Source: Chitinophaga pinensis
GTDB taxonomy: Bacteria; Bacteroidota; Bacteroidia; Flavobacteriales_D; Crocinitomicaceae
Length of the DNA stretch: 22,646 nucleotides
Assembly: GCA_945868555.1 (NCBI GenBank)
Contig: CAMBMC010000004.1
Location: 1-22,646, forward strand
Direction of reading: 5' to 3'
Positions within the stretch are counted from its first letter, which is position 1, and each line of letters opens with the position of its first letter. Below are positions 1 to 7,472 of this stretch, piece by piece. The notes under the pieces were generated by a model. The model was not told where the DNA came from. It saw only the letters and a list, made by a program, of their open reading frames with translations, and did no database searches. Made by a program: the position numbers and the translations under genes.

Positions 1-353
1 ATTTGCCATTCAATCATCGGATTGTTAAACGCTGAAGGGAGATGTATATACAATTCAAGCACACGCTTTCTGTTTAATTCCGTGAAATTTTCTCCAACAG
101 GGTAATCACTATACACCAAATCAACTCCTATAAGCGTTTGCCCATCCAATTTTTTAAGTTCCGACAAAGTCAAAATGGAATAGTCGCCAGGTGACATTTT
201 CAATTTTAAGTGAGAAAATGTTGATTTATCGGGAGTGTATTTGTCGACAACCACTGTGTCCTTAAAGCGAATAATCTCCTTGATATTCACTTGCGCTGCG
301 GCATATCCTTTCACCAAAAGAATGATTACCAATATGTTCATTAACTTCTTCAT
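1..353 (-). CDS. Secreted hypothetical protein, 5' part only
   Basis: The ATG is at 353 and the frame stays open to the window edge, so 117 N-terminal residues are visible and the C-terminus is missing. The start MKKLMNILVIILLVKGYAAA followed by Q is a clear Sec signal peptide (two Lys, hydrophobic core, AAA-Q cleavage site), so the protein is exported to the periplasm or cell surface. The mature part is mixed polar sequence with phrases such as DTVVVDKYTPDKS and SPGDYSILTLSELKKLDGQ; I recognise no family. It lies 67 bases downstream of the TonB-dependent receptor on the same strand and could be co-transcribed, but a run of nine T (minus strand) and an inverted repeat lie between them. That it is a gene is fairly sure; its function is unknown. 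Confidence 0.75.
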   Translation of the reverse strand, partial: MKKLMNILVIILLVKGYAAAQVNIKEIIRFKDTVVVDKYTPDKSTFSHLKLKMSPGDYSILTLSELKKLDGQTLIGVDLVYSDYPVGENFTELNRKRVLELYIHLPSAFNNPMIEWQ

Positions 354-369
354 AGTTCGGTTAACCACA

Positions 370-392
370 CTTCTGTGAAAAAGTAACAGAAG
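370..392. repeat. Inverted repeat between receptor and downstream gene
   Basis: CTTCTGT (370-376) and ACAGAAG (386-392) are perfect 7-base inverted repeats around a 9-base loop. On the minus strand a run of nine T precedes the repeat instead of following it, so it is not a standard terminator. A weak -7-like box (TACTTTTT, minus strand, 378-385) overlaps the loop and could serve the gene starting at 353. It could be an operator or an RNA hairpin in a leader; nothing decides this. Confidence 0.35.
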
Positions 393-420
393 AAAAAAAA
401 ATCAGAAAGCTTTCGGTGAT

Positions 421-3048
421 TTAGAAACGCAGGATCAACTTTAGGTTAAATCGACGCTGCGTGAGGTAATTTGGGATCGAATAGAATTTTCCTTGCACAT
501 CCTGGATCCATTGTTTTGAAAGGACATTATTAATGCCCAATAAATTGAACACTTCAAAAGATATGATGGCATCGGTGAACGTCTTTCTGAAGAAATTTTG
601 TTTGTTTTTTTCATTGAGTAAATCGTACGACATGCCGATATCAACCCGAAAATACGCCTTCATTCGAAGAGTATCTTTGTAACGATTAAAGTCTGGCGGA
701 CCATAAGGCAAACGCGATCCATATTGGAGTCCCATTTGAACAGTGAAGCGCTCAAATCCAGGCATCTGGTCTTGTATTAAAGCACCAAAAGTCAACCATT
801 GGTCGGTAGGTTTAGGGATAAATCCTGGATAAATTGTAGCGCTATCTGCGACCACCTGATCGTCGCTGTAGCCAAAAATAATTTTATCTCCTGCCGCGTT
901 GTAATATTCCTTGTATGAGTCGTTGCGCAAATCTTCCCTAGTGCGCATCAAGCCCATTTTGAAATACGATTCAATCCCTTCCACAAATTGACCGTGAATG
1001 TTCAAATCGAGCCCATATGCATAGGCAACGGCATCATTCGTGGCGTAATAGCGAGTACGTACATTGTCAATTTCGTATGGATTCACATCCCAGATATACT
1101 TGTAATATGCTTCCGCTGTGAATTTAAAGGGTACCTCACGACCCCACATATTGAAATAGACATCTGTTCCTGTGACAAAGTGAAAAGATTTTTGCGCCTT
1201 GACATCAAGGTTAAGCTTGCCATTGAATGTTCGAAATTCACGGTAAAAAGGCGGTTGATAGTACAAACCAGTCGCCAAACGAAAGCTGATGTTTCTGCGT
1301 GCCACCTTACCTTTGTTCACCATATAAATTCGAGGAACAAAAGTCAAAGCCATTCGCGGTGTGATATAGCCTTCATGATTCGCCGTGGTATACCCTGCAC
1401 GTGTTCCCAAACTAAAGCTCAATCGAGCCGTAGATTCTTTGATCGTATCCGTGTATACTTTTATTGTTTTTACACCATTTACCTTTACGCTTTTACGCAC
1501 TGTAACTGCATGATTTTTCTTTGTTTTCGACCATTGGGAATTCAACTGAGCAAAACCTGTAAATCGTTCAGAATGTAATTGCAAATTACTTTTAATGGTC
1601 TCAAACAATTCAACCACATTGGGACTACCCTGAGGGACACTGTATCCGGCTGAATCGATCATTTTCCATTCGCTTAGCACATCGGTAAACTCGTCGTGTT
1701 GGTAATTCACTCCCCAAAGCGCTGTCATCCGGCTGTATCGAAGGGAATCTTCCGCCTTAAATCCATTTTTAAATTCATGGCTACCATTGAGATAGATGTT
1801 GATGATAGTTGCATTGAGCTTGTTTCGTGCGTGGTTCAAAAAAGTGCCTACGCCGAGCACAGCCACTGAATCGCCATACTCTTCCTTTGATGGATCAGTT
1901 TCGAGTTGATTGATGTAATACTGGCCTTGAATATCGAAATATTCACGTTCAACAGTATTAAAAACCGTTGCATACAGATCGAGTTTGGTCTTTTTTGTAG
2001 GCTGCCATTTCAATGCTGTTCCACCCATCATGGTTTGAAAGCGCGTATCCTCCTTCCCATCAAAATAAATCATAAACGAATAGGCCTCATTGGCAGTTCC
2101 AAAATCTGTTCGTTGGCTTTGCGGAGTAAAACGATAATTGTTGCTTGAAAAATGGGAAATCACGCTCCACGTCAACTTTTCGGTAATCTTGTAGTTTGAT
2201 AAAAACTGAACATCCCAAAAGACAGGGTTGTAAGATCCTTTTGTGGGCAATGAATTCAATAAATACCCATTGGAACGGTAGCGCGCGCCAAAAAGATAAC
2301 TGAAGCGACTGTTTACCTCTTGCTCGGCGTGTAATTCAACCCCAAGCAATGAAGCCATCACTGAGCCAGCAAATAGCTTTGGTTTTTTATACTCAATATC
2401 TAGAACAGAACTCATTTTGTCACCATACTGGGCATCGAATCCTCCGGCAGAAAATTTAACCGATCCCACCAAAGCAGAATTGATGAAACTCATCCCCTCC
2501 TGCTGACCACTGCGTGTTAGAAAAGGTCGATAAATACTAAATCCATTGACATACACGAGGTTTTCGTCATAACTACCTCCGCGCACATTGTAATTGGTTG
2601 TTAGCTCGTTGTTTGATGTGGCTGCCGTTGTGTAGGTCAAAAAACGTTCGTAATTTCCAAGAGGAATATTCTGTACATCAGTTATTTTTAAGGTAGGCAA
2701 TTCGAAGGGGTCTTGTCGGATTTCATGCACCGAAACTCCAATCTCTTGCTGAAAATTAAAACGAATATCTGGCGCGTTGACAATGCTACTTGACGCAATC
2801 AGCGTTCGACTCTCTTCCAAATCCGAAGACCGAAAACTAAGCTTAAGCGTATCGCCAATCGTCACATAAAGGGTGTAACTCCCAAGAGAATCCGTATAGG
2901 TAAGCGTTGGGAATGCCTTGTCGCAATAGACCTTCACATTTTCGACAGGTTTTCCTTTTTTATCCAAGCAAAATCCTTTTACAGCCGCTTGTTGTGCGAA
3001 TGAATTTAGCGCAATGAAGAAGAAAAGAAATGTGATAATTTTGCTCAT
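421..3048 (-). CDS. TonB-dependent outer-membrane receptor
   Basis: 875 residues. Residues 1-18 are a signal peptide (MSKIITFLFFFIALNSFA, then QQ). Residues about 22-95 form a carboxypeptidase-regulatory-like beta domain (VKGFCLDKKGKPVENVKV), the usual N-terminal extension of Bacteroidetes receptors. Residues about 125-222 are the plug, with NYNVRGGSYDENLVYVNG and the FSAGGFDAQYGDKMSSVLD segment typical of plug ends. The rest is a beta-barrel of alternating aromatic strands ending in LKLILRF with a C-terminal Phe, the outer-membrane insertion signal. The family imports ligands such as siderophores, cobalamin or glycans using TonB-ExbBD energy; there is no SusD partner next to it and the substrate cannot be told. 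It starts 35 bases after the bshC stop with no clear promoter between them, so the two may share a transcript. The ATG at 3048 sits directly before the signal peptide. Confidence 0.93.
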   Translation of the reverse strand: MSKIITFLFFFIALNSFAQQAAVKGFCLDKKGKPVENVKVYCDKAFPTLTYTDSLGSYTLYVTIGDTLKLSFRSSDLEESRTLIASSSIVNAPDIRFNFQQEIGVSVHEIRQDPFELPTLKITDVQNIPLGNYERFLTYTTAATSNNELTTNYNVRGGSYDENLVYVNGFSIYRPFLTRSGQQEGMSFINSALVGSVKFSAGGFDAQYGDKMSSVLDIEYKKPKLFAGSVMASLLGVELHAEQEVNSRFSYLFGARYRSNGYLLNSLPTKGSYNPVFWDVQFLSNYKITEKLTWSVISHFSSNNYRFTPQSQRTDFGTANEAYSFMIYFDGKEDTRFQTMMGGTALKWQPTKKTKLDLYATVFNTVEREYFDIQGQYYINQLETDPSKEEYGDSVAVLGVGTFLNHARNKLNATIINIYLNGSHEFKNGFKAEDSLRYSRMTALWGVNYQHDEFTDVLSEWKMIDSAGYSVPQGSPNVVELFETIKSNLQLHSERFTGFAQLNSQWSKTKKNHAVTVRKSVKVNGVKTIKVYTDTIKESTARLSFSLGTRAGYTTANHEGYITPRMALTFVPRIYMVNKGKVARRNISFRLATGLYYQPPFYREFRTFNGKLNLDVKAQKSFHFVTGTDVYFNMWGREVPFKFTAEAYYKYIWDVNPYEIDNVRTRYYATNDAVAYAYGLDLNIHGQFVEGIESYFKMGLMRTREDLRNDSYKEYYNAAGDKIIFGYSDDQVVADSATIYPGFIPKPTDQWLTFGALIQDQMPGFERFTVQMGLQYGSRLPYGPPDFNRYKDTLRMKAYFRVDIGMSYDLLNEKNKQNFFRKTFTDAIISFEVFNLLGINNVLSKQWIQDVQGKFYSIPNYLTQRRFNLKLILRF

Positions 3049-3083
3049 GGGCCGATCTAAAACGTGTATTTCAATGGATTATT

Positions 3084-4670
3084 TCATGAGCGAAGAACAA
3101 CAAAATCAGGATCAAAAGGATCTATCGACGCGCAAACACGCTCAATAAATCCGATCAAGTCGCCATCTGATGCCAAAGAAAATACACTCACCGATCTTTC
3201 CTGCATTGAATTCTTAGGCACAATGCGCTCTTGTATTTGCTCGATGGCCCGCAATGCCGTATCGTGACGTTGCTTTACCGTTTTGGTGATTTTATCCTTT
3301 ATGCTTTGGATGGCTTTTTCCAGACGTACACCCTCTGCTTCAGCGTAACCTGAAAGTCCTTCATCAACGGACTTGACATGAGTTGTAATGCTTTCACGTA
3401 AACGTTCGAGGTGCTCATCAATTTGAGTAAAATCCACCTCATTGGAAGCTTCTACAGCCAAGTAGTGTTCTTTTAATTGGTGCACATCATTGAACATGTC
3501 GTCTAAGGCAATGCCATACTTATCCATCTTTTTTGAGGTAGATGAGTCAATCATTAAGATTGACGTTCGCACTTGAATGAGCGGATAAGGAACCGAAACC
3601 TGATCGAAAACACCCTTGAGTTGAAGCCAATATGAAATTTCGCCTGCACCGCCAACATAGCACAAATTGGGAAGTAGAAGTTCTTGAAATAAAGGCCTTA
3701 GAATCACATTAGGAGAAAAACGTTCTGGGTATTGATTCGCTTCTTCAAGCAGCTCATTCAATGAACGATTCCCAATACCTTCGATATAAAATCCATCCTC
3801 ACTCTTTAAAATTCTTTCGCGCGCATTCGCTGTCAGATAAAACAAATTGACTTCACGTGGTGTGGCTTGAACCTTCCAACCTTCATGAATCAAGCGTTCG
3901 TTTGTTTTGACAACAGCCTTGTAGGAAAACTCTTCTGTAAGTTCTTTGTGAATGATTGGAACAAATTGACGTTTCAATAAGGCATGGTCCCCGTCAACAC
4001 ACAACAAGCCGTAAGATGAAAATATCTCGTGAATCAATGAAAAAGTAGCTTCTGTTAGGGTATTACCGGTATAAGATGACAAAAACGCATCAATTTGCGC
4101 GGTGTCCACTCGGCTAAACGATGCGCGAATTTCGTCTTTGAGCGCCTCCAGTCCTTGTGTTTCGAAACGGCCTACTGCACCTGTTTGCGGTGTTTCCCAT
4201 TTTAGTTCACGTCCAAACAATTCAACGCTTGAAATTTCTTCGTAGTCGTGGTCTTCCGTAGCCATCCAAAAAACAGGGACAAACTGGCAATCAGGATATT
4301 CTTTTTTTAATTCCTCACTTAGTCGAATGACATGAAGAATTTTGTAGATCATGAAAACAGGACCAGTGAATACATTCAATTGATGTCCTGTCGTTAGTGT
4401 GAAACAATTGGGACCATTGATGTTCTGGATATTGGACAAAACGGCAGCCGAGTGCTTTTTGTTTGAATACAATTCCTCCCAATACGCTTTTAGAATATCC
4501 CTTAAATTGGTAGAGAAAGAATTTTTCTTTGTTTCGATTTGATTTGCGAAATGTTCAAGGGAAAAAGGATTTTGTATAAACGGGATGACTTTTTCTTGGT
4601 CCGACGCAAGCATGAGCTGTTGCTCTGTAAAATAAGCTGTATGCGATCGCGGGATGTTGAACTTTTGCAT
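3084..4670 (-). CDS. bshC: Putative cysteine ligase BshC (bacillithiol biosynthesis)
   Basis: 528 residues, the usual length of the family. BshC is held to join cysteine to glucosaminyl-malate, the last step of bacillithiol synthesis, in the cytoplasm. Diagnostic blocks are TLTTGHQLNVFTGP (about residues 91-104; nucleotide-binding-like HxGH-type region) and VPVFWMATEDHDYEEI (131-146), followed by the core and a charged, helical C-terminal part (about 375-500) expected to form the family's coiled coil. I chose the ATG at 4670: an upstream TTG at 4676 would add two residues but lies inside the promoter box TACATTTG (4674-4681). No bshA or bshB is in the window. The gene diverges from the cyclophilin across 70 bases and is followed by the TonB-dependent receptor. 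The family call is firm; the reaction is family knowledge. Confidence 0.95.
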   Translation of the reverse strand: MQKFNIPRSHTAYFTEQQLMLASDQEKVIPFIQNPFSLEHFANQIETKKNSFSTNLRDILKAYWEELYSNKKHSAAVLSNIQNINGPNCFTLTTGHQLNVFTGPVFMIYKILHVIRLSEELKKEYPDCQFVPVFWMATEDHDYEEISSVELFGRELKWETPQTGAVGRFETQGLEALKDEIRASFSRVDTAQIDAFLSSYTGNTLTEATFSLIHEIFSSYGLLCVDGDHALLKRQFVPIIHKELTEEFSYKAVVKTNERLIHEGWKVQATPREVNLFYLTANARERILKSEDGFYIEGIGNRSLNELLEEANQYPERFSPNVILRPLFQELLLPNLCYVGGAGEISYWLQLKGVFDQVSVPYPLIQVRTSILMIDSSTSKKMDKYGIALDDMFNDVHQLKEHYLAVEASNEVDFTQIDEHLERLRESITTHVKSVDEGLSGYAEAEGVRLEKAIQSIKDKITKTVKQRHDTALRAIEQIQERIVPKNSMQERSVSVFSLASDGDLIGFIERVCASIDPFDPDFVVLRS

Positions 4671-4673
4671 GCA

Positions 4674-4681
4674 CAAATGTA
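4674..4681 (-). promoter_or_regulatory. -7 box TACATTTG of bshC
   Basis: An exact match to the Bacteroidetes -7 consensus TAnnTTTG on the minus strand. Only three bases (TGC) separate it from the bshC ATG, so if used the mRNA would start at or within the start codon. No TTG is seen at the expected -33 distance. Position before the gene supports it; chance occurrence in AT-rich DNA cannot be excluded. Confidence 0.5.
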
Positions 4682-4718
4682 ATCAACTCAAACATGACTT
4701 CATTCGAATGATTGCCCT

Positions 4719-4726
4719 TATCTTTG
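4719..4726 (+). promoter_or_regulatory. -7 box TATCTTTG of the cyclophilin gene
   Basis: Exact TAnnTTTG match on the plus strand, 14 bases before the ATG at 4741, giving a very short leader of A-rich sequence. Together with the bshC box it makes the 70-base intergenic space a divergent promoter pair. No good -33 TTG is visible. Confidence 0.6.
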
Positions 4727-4740
4727 TCAAAAAAAAGAAC

Positions 4741-5193
4741 ATGGAAGCGATTATACGCACAAACAAGGGTGAAATGAAAGTATCCCTTTACACTGAAGAT
4801 GCGCCGAATACGGTTGCTAATTTTGTTAAACTTGCCAAAGAAGGATATTACGATGGGTTAAAATTCCACCGTGTTATTCCAAATTTTATGGTTCAAGGTG
4901 GCTGTCCGAATAGCCGAGATGGTGCGAAAGGAATGCCTGGAACAGGAGGACCGGGTTATTCCATCGATTGTGAATTGAAAGGTGGGAATCAGCACCACGA
5001 TAAAGGGGTTTTATCTATGGCGCATGCTGGAAGAAATACTGGGGGATCACAATTTTTTATATGTCATTCTCGCGACAATACTGCACATCTAGATGGCAAC
5101 CACACATGCTTTGGCAAAGTCGTGGAGGGACTTGAAATTGTGAACGATATCCGTCAAAACGACAGCATCGATTCGATAGAAATTATTGACTAA
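4741..5193 (+). CDS. Cyclophilin-type peptidyl-prolyl cis-trans isomerase
   Basis: 150 residues, a single cyclophilin domain similar in size to cytoplasmic PpiB-type enzymes. Cyclophilins catalyse cis-trans isomerisation of Xaa-Pro bonds during protein folding. Visible family motifs are KFHRVIPNFMVQGG (residues 41-54) with the catalytic Arg at 44, the active-site GSQFFI block (102-107), and HLDGNHTCFGKVVEG (116-130) with the usual His and Phe. There is no signal peptide, so it should act in the cytoplasm. The frame is open upstream to 4654, but that part overlaps bshC and the promoter box; the ATG at 4741 gives the normal cyclophilin N-terminus MEAIIRTNKGEMKVSLY. It stands alone as a short transcript ending at the hairpin at 5199-5226. 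Confidence 0.94.
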   Translation: MEAIIRTNKGEMKVSLYTEDAPNTVANFVKLAKEGYYDGLKFHRVIPNFMVQGGCPNSRDGAKGMPGTGGPGYSIDCELKGGNQHHDKGVLSMAHAGRNTGGSQFFICHSRDNTAHLDGNHTCFGKVVEGLEIVNDIRQNDSIDSIEIID

Positions 5194-5198
5194 AAATA

Positions 5199-5226
5199 AA
5201 AAAGTCCAGTTTACGCTGGACTTTTT
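5199..5226. terminator. Bidirectional intrinsic terminator
   Basis: AAAAAGTCCAG (5199-5209), loop TTTACG, CTGGACTTTTT (5216-5226): an 11-base perfect stem with A tract on the left and T tract on the right, so it reads as a terminator in both directions. It lies between the convergent cyclophilin (stop at 5193) and small lipoprotein (stop at 5231) genes, six and four bases from their stops. Confidence 0.9.
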
Positions 5227-5230
5227 ACTT

Positions 5231-5551
5231 CTATTTTTTTGTCATTTTCTTAGCCATTTTCACATAATTGGCATGCGCTTCTTTAAGATCTGGACAGTTT
5301 TCAGCGATTGCATCTGCAAATTCCTTGGAAACAGGATTGACATCCTTCGTTTCAGCCATCTCAAGTGCACAAACCGCGTAGTTCGCATCCGTCATGTCGA
5401 TATTAAGTGCTTTAAGCTCTTCACTTTCAACATTTTTCTGCTTCATGCATTCGCACATTTTATTCGAGGCTTGGCGATAATCCTCCTTGCTAGGTCCACA
5501 TGCCGACAACACTGAAATCGCCACAAGACCTGTAAAAAACACTTTTTTCAT
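5231..5551 (-). CDS. Small cysteine-containing lipoprotein, unknown function
   Basis: 106 residues. The N-terminus MKKVFFTGLVAISVLSAC ends in the lipobox LSAC with the lipidated Cys at 18, followed by GPSKED, so Lgt/Lsp processing and membrane anchoring are expected. The mature part is helical and charged, contains a CEC pair in NKMCECMKQKN and further single Cys residues (in AVCALE and ENCPDL), and ends in a basic tail KMAKKMTKK. Small lipoproteins with a CxCM segment occur in Flavobacteriales, but I know no function. The spaced Cys could form disulfides in the periplasm (inference). It has its own weak promoter and ends at a shared terminator, so it is likely monocistronic. Confidence 0.85.
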   Translation of the reverse strand: MKKVFFTGLVAISVLSACGPSKEDYRQASNKMCECMKQKNVESEELKALNIDMTDANYAVCALEMAETKDVNPVSKEFADAIAENCPDLKEAHANYVKMAKKMTKK

Positions 5552-5569
5552 CCTTTGATTTTTTTTTGA

Positions 5570-5577
5570 TAAAAATA
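5570..5577 (-). promoter_or_regulatory. Possible -7 box TATTTTTA of the small lipoprotein
   Basis: Seven of eight positions fit TAnnTTTG (last base A), 18 bases before the ATG at 5551. The leader contains AAAGG just before the ATG, one of the few Shine-Dalgarno-like strings in the window. No -33 TTG at proper spacing. Confidence 0.35.
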
Positions 5578-5590
5578 GGTAGAATGAGGA

Positions 5591-5626
5591 ATTAAAAAAT
5601 GAAATGTGAAAAATTAAAAATGAAAT
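5591..5626. repeat. AT-rich imperfect direct repeat
   Basis: ATTAAAAAATGAAAT (5591-5605) recurs as ATTAAAAATGAAAT (5613-5626), in a low-complexity A-rich stretch between the small lipoprotein and dnaX. Similar runs of AAAAATTAAAAATGAAA are common between genes in Bacteroidetes. The rest of the 200-base gap contains one inverted repeat (TTAATG 5639-5644 / CATTAA 5655-5660) and the dnaX promoter. Confidence 0.55.
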
Positions 5627-5737
5627 ACCGTTGAAAAATTAATGTTTCTTGGAGCATTAAATCTTGTCCATTCATCCGTTGATATGAATAGTTTTTAACA
5701 ATCGGAAAAATTGATTAAAAATTTAAATTTCAAACAC

Positions 5738-5745
5738 TACATTTG
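5738..5745 (+). promoter_or_regulatory. -7 box TACATTTG of dnaX
   Basis: Exact TAnnTTTG match ending six bases before the dnaX ATG (5752), so the predicted transcript starts at or next to the start codon. The box contains the in-frame TTG at 5743, which argues against that TTG as start. An upstream TTG (5711-5713) lies 24 bases away, longer than the usual 19-21. Confidence 0.6.
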
Positions 5746-5751
5746 TTAATC

Positions 5752-6867
5752 ATGAGTGATTTCGTTGTTTCAGCTAGAAAATATAGACCTCAAACCTTTG
5801 ACACAGTTGTTGGTCAACGGTCAATTACATCTACTTTAAAGAATGCGATAAAAACAGATCACTTGGCACAAGCATTCCTTTTTTGCGGATCTCGCGGAGT
5901 AGGAAAAACATCATCCGCACGTATTCTTGCAAAAACCATCAATTGTTTCAATCGCACGGAAAATATAGAGGCATGCGACGTGTGCGATTCTTGCATTTCA
6001 TTCAATACGGGAAACTCCTTGAATGTGTATGAGTTGGATGCCGCCTCAAACAACTCCGTAGAAGACATTCGAAATCTGGTTGATCAGGTGCGGATACCCC
6101 CACAACTTGGAAACTACAGGGTTTACATCATCGATGAGGTCCACATGTTGTCAAATTCAGCATTCAACGCGTTCCTAAAGACCTTAGAAGAGCCCCCGAA
6201 GCATGCGATTTTCATTCTTGCTACGACTGAGAAGCACAAAATTATTCCAACGATATTGTCCCGTTGTCAGATTTTCGACTTCAATAGAATTCGTGTCAAA
6301 GACATTGCAGACCATTTGGCTGGAATCGCAGTAAAAGAAAGCATTGCCATTGATTCCGAATCGTTGCACCTCATCGCTCAAAAGGCAGATGGCGCCTTGC
6401 GTGATGCGCTTTCCATGTTTGACCAAATCGTTACTTTCACAGGTACAACAATTACCTACAAGAGCGTTTTGGAAAATTTGAACGTACTCGACTACGATTA
6501 TTATTTCAGAATCGTTGAAAGTGCCGAAAAAGAGGACATCCCTTCAGCTCTGCTGCTCTTGAATGATATCATTGATAAAGGATTTGACACCCATAATTTT
6601 TTAGGAGGACTTGCCGAGCACTACCGCAATTTATTGATGTGTAAGGATGTTCGCGTTGCCTCTCTGCTTGAGGTGGGCGAAGCTGTTGAACAACGCTACA
6701 TCGATCAAGCCAAGCCACTTGAAAGTGCTTTGATTATTCGTGCTTTGGGCGTATTGAGCAAGGCAGATGTTGAATACAAGTCTGCAAAAAATCGGCGCTT
6801 GCTCGTCGAGATGGCGCTGATGCAGCTCTGTTCCATTAAACAGGAGCAGGAAAAAAAAAACTCCTAA
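5752..6867 (+). CDS. dnaX: DNA polymerase III gamma subunit (short dnaX product)
   Basis: 371 residues read without slippage. It is the clamp-loader ATPase that opens the sliding clamp on primed DNA. Visible are the N-terminal RKYRPQTFDTVVGQ box (9-22), Walker A GSRGVGKTS (46-54), the zinc site Cys65, Cys75, Cys78, Cys81, Walker B VYIIDEVH (124-131), sensor 1 ATTE (157-160) and the SRC arginine-finger motif (170-172). Domain III follows and ends near LVEMALMQLCSIK. After the A10 run only Asn-Ser precede the TAA at 6865-6867, so the protein stops right after domain III, as E. coli gamma does. The ATG at 5752 is preferred to TTG 5743, which lies in the promoter box. Confidence 0.9.
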   Translation: MSDFVVSARKYRPQTFDTVVGQRSITSTLKNAIKTDHLAQAFLFCGSRGVGKTSSARILAKTINCFNRTENIEACDVCDSCISFNTGNSLNVYELDAASNNSVEDIRNLVDQVRIPPQLGNYRVYIIDEVHMLSNSAFNAFLKTLEEPPKHAIFILATTEKHKIIPTILSRCQIFDFNRIRVKDIADHLAGIAVKESIAIDSESLHLIAQKADGALRDALSMFDQIVTFTGTTITYKSVLENLNVLDYDYYFRIVESAEKEDIPSALLLLNDIIDKGFDTHNFLGGLAEHYRNLLMCKDVRVASLLEVGEAVEQRYIDQAKPLESALIIRALGVLSKADVEYKSAKNRRLLVEMALMQLCSIKQEQEKKNS

Positions 6868-7472
6868 CTGACCCGGTAGAGATCATTCCGTTTCCGAATC
6901 AAAATCTTCGGGATAAGGTTCCGCAGACACCAAAACCTTTAGCGCCTCCTGTTCGTCAAGAAGTTCCTCGCGAGCCAGAACCGAAGGTGAGTGCTGTGCC
7001 CATTGGTGCATTAAACACCACAAATATTTCCATCTCTAAGATGATGGAAAAAGAAGAAAATGAGCCTGTCATAGAGCGAAACAGCGAAAACCTGCCGAGA
7101 GAAGATTTCTCATTTGATAAATTGAAAATGTTGTGGCGTCGCTTTGCTTTTGAAATGAAGGAACGCAATTTAGAAACGTTTTACAATGCTATGATCAAGC
7201 GGGAGCCTACCCTAAAAGATGATGTGATCTTGAAAATGGAGGTAGACAATCAAATCCAAATAGACTATATCACACCGCATCTGCAAGAAATGCGCGCATT
7301 TTTCCAAAAGGAATTGCGCAATTACTCTGTGAACATCGAAATTTTCCTAAGTGAACACCCTGAGGAAGAAGTAAAATACCTCAGTGGCAAGGATAAATTC
7401 GCTGCCTTGGCGAGAAAAAATCCGAATCTGCATACCTTAAAAAACACCTTCAATCTCGACATCGATTACTAG
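5752..7472 (+). CDS. dnaX: DNA polymerase III tau subunit (dnaX, frameshifted full-length product)
   Basis: Reading the first frame from 5752, slipping back one base on the A10 run (6851-6860) and continuing in the second frame gives 573 residues. The joined frame carries straight on as KKKLLTDPVEIIPF into a Pro-rich linker (KPLAPPV, REPEPK), then a folded C-terminal region from about DFSFDKLKMLWRRFAFEM to NTFNLDIDY. This matches tau: AAA+ motor, oligomerisation domain III, flexible domain IV, and a C-terminal domain that in the family contacts the polymerase and helicase. The C-terminal frame has no convincing start of its own (it is open from well before a GTG at 6987, with linker-like sequence throughout). 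Its TAG stop (7470-7472) overlaps the stop of the convergent gene. A homopolymer length error is the main alternative. Confidence 0.85.
6842..6867 (+). promoter_or_regulatory. Candidate dnaX frameshift/slippage site
   Basis: Ten consecutive A (6851-6860) read GAA AAA AAA AAC TCC TAA in the first frame. A -1 ribosomal slip, or one extra A added by RNA polymerase, moves into the tau frame; the unshifted frame stops two codons later. AGGAG (6842-6846) lies just upstream and could act as a Shine-Dalgarno-like stimulator; it is also complementary to CTCCT (6861-6865) directly after the run, so a 5-bp hairpin enclosing the A run is possible. A second small hairpin, CCGAA/TTCGG (6894-6898 / 6907-6911), is probably too far away to matter. 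dnaX frameshifting is established in E. coli (ribosomal) and Thermus (transcriptional slippage on A9). Confidence 0.75.

Noticed and set aside
988..1578. Open frame of 196 codons on the plus strand
   Set aside because: Lies wholly antisense inside the TonB-dependent receptor, has no family resemblance and shows Cys/Ile-rich composition typical of shadow frames.
6987..7472. Separate gene starting at the GTG at 6987
   Set aside because: The frame is open and linker-like from the A10 run onward, and the content is the tau C-terminal region, so it is the 3' part of dnaX and not an independent gene.
5752..7472. dnaX as a pseudogene
   Set aside because: The only disruption is at a canonical slippery homopolymer, both parts are otherwise intact, and the short product is complete through domain III.
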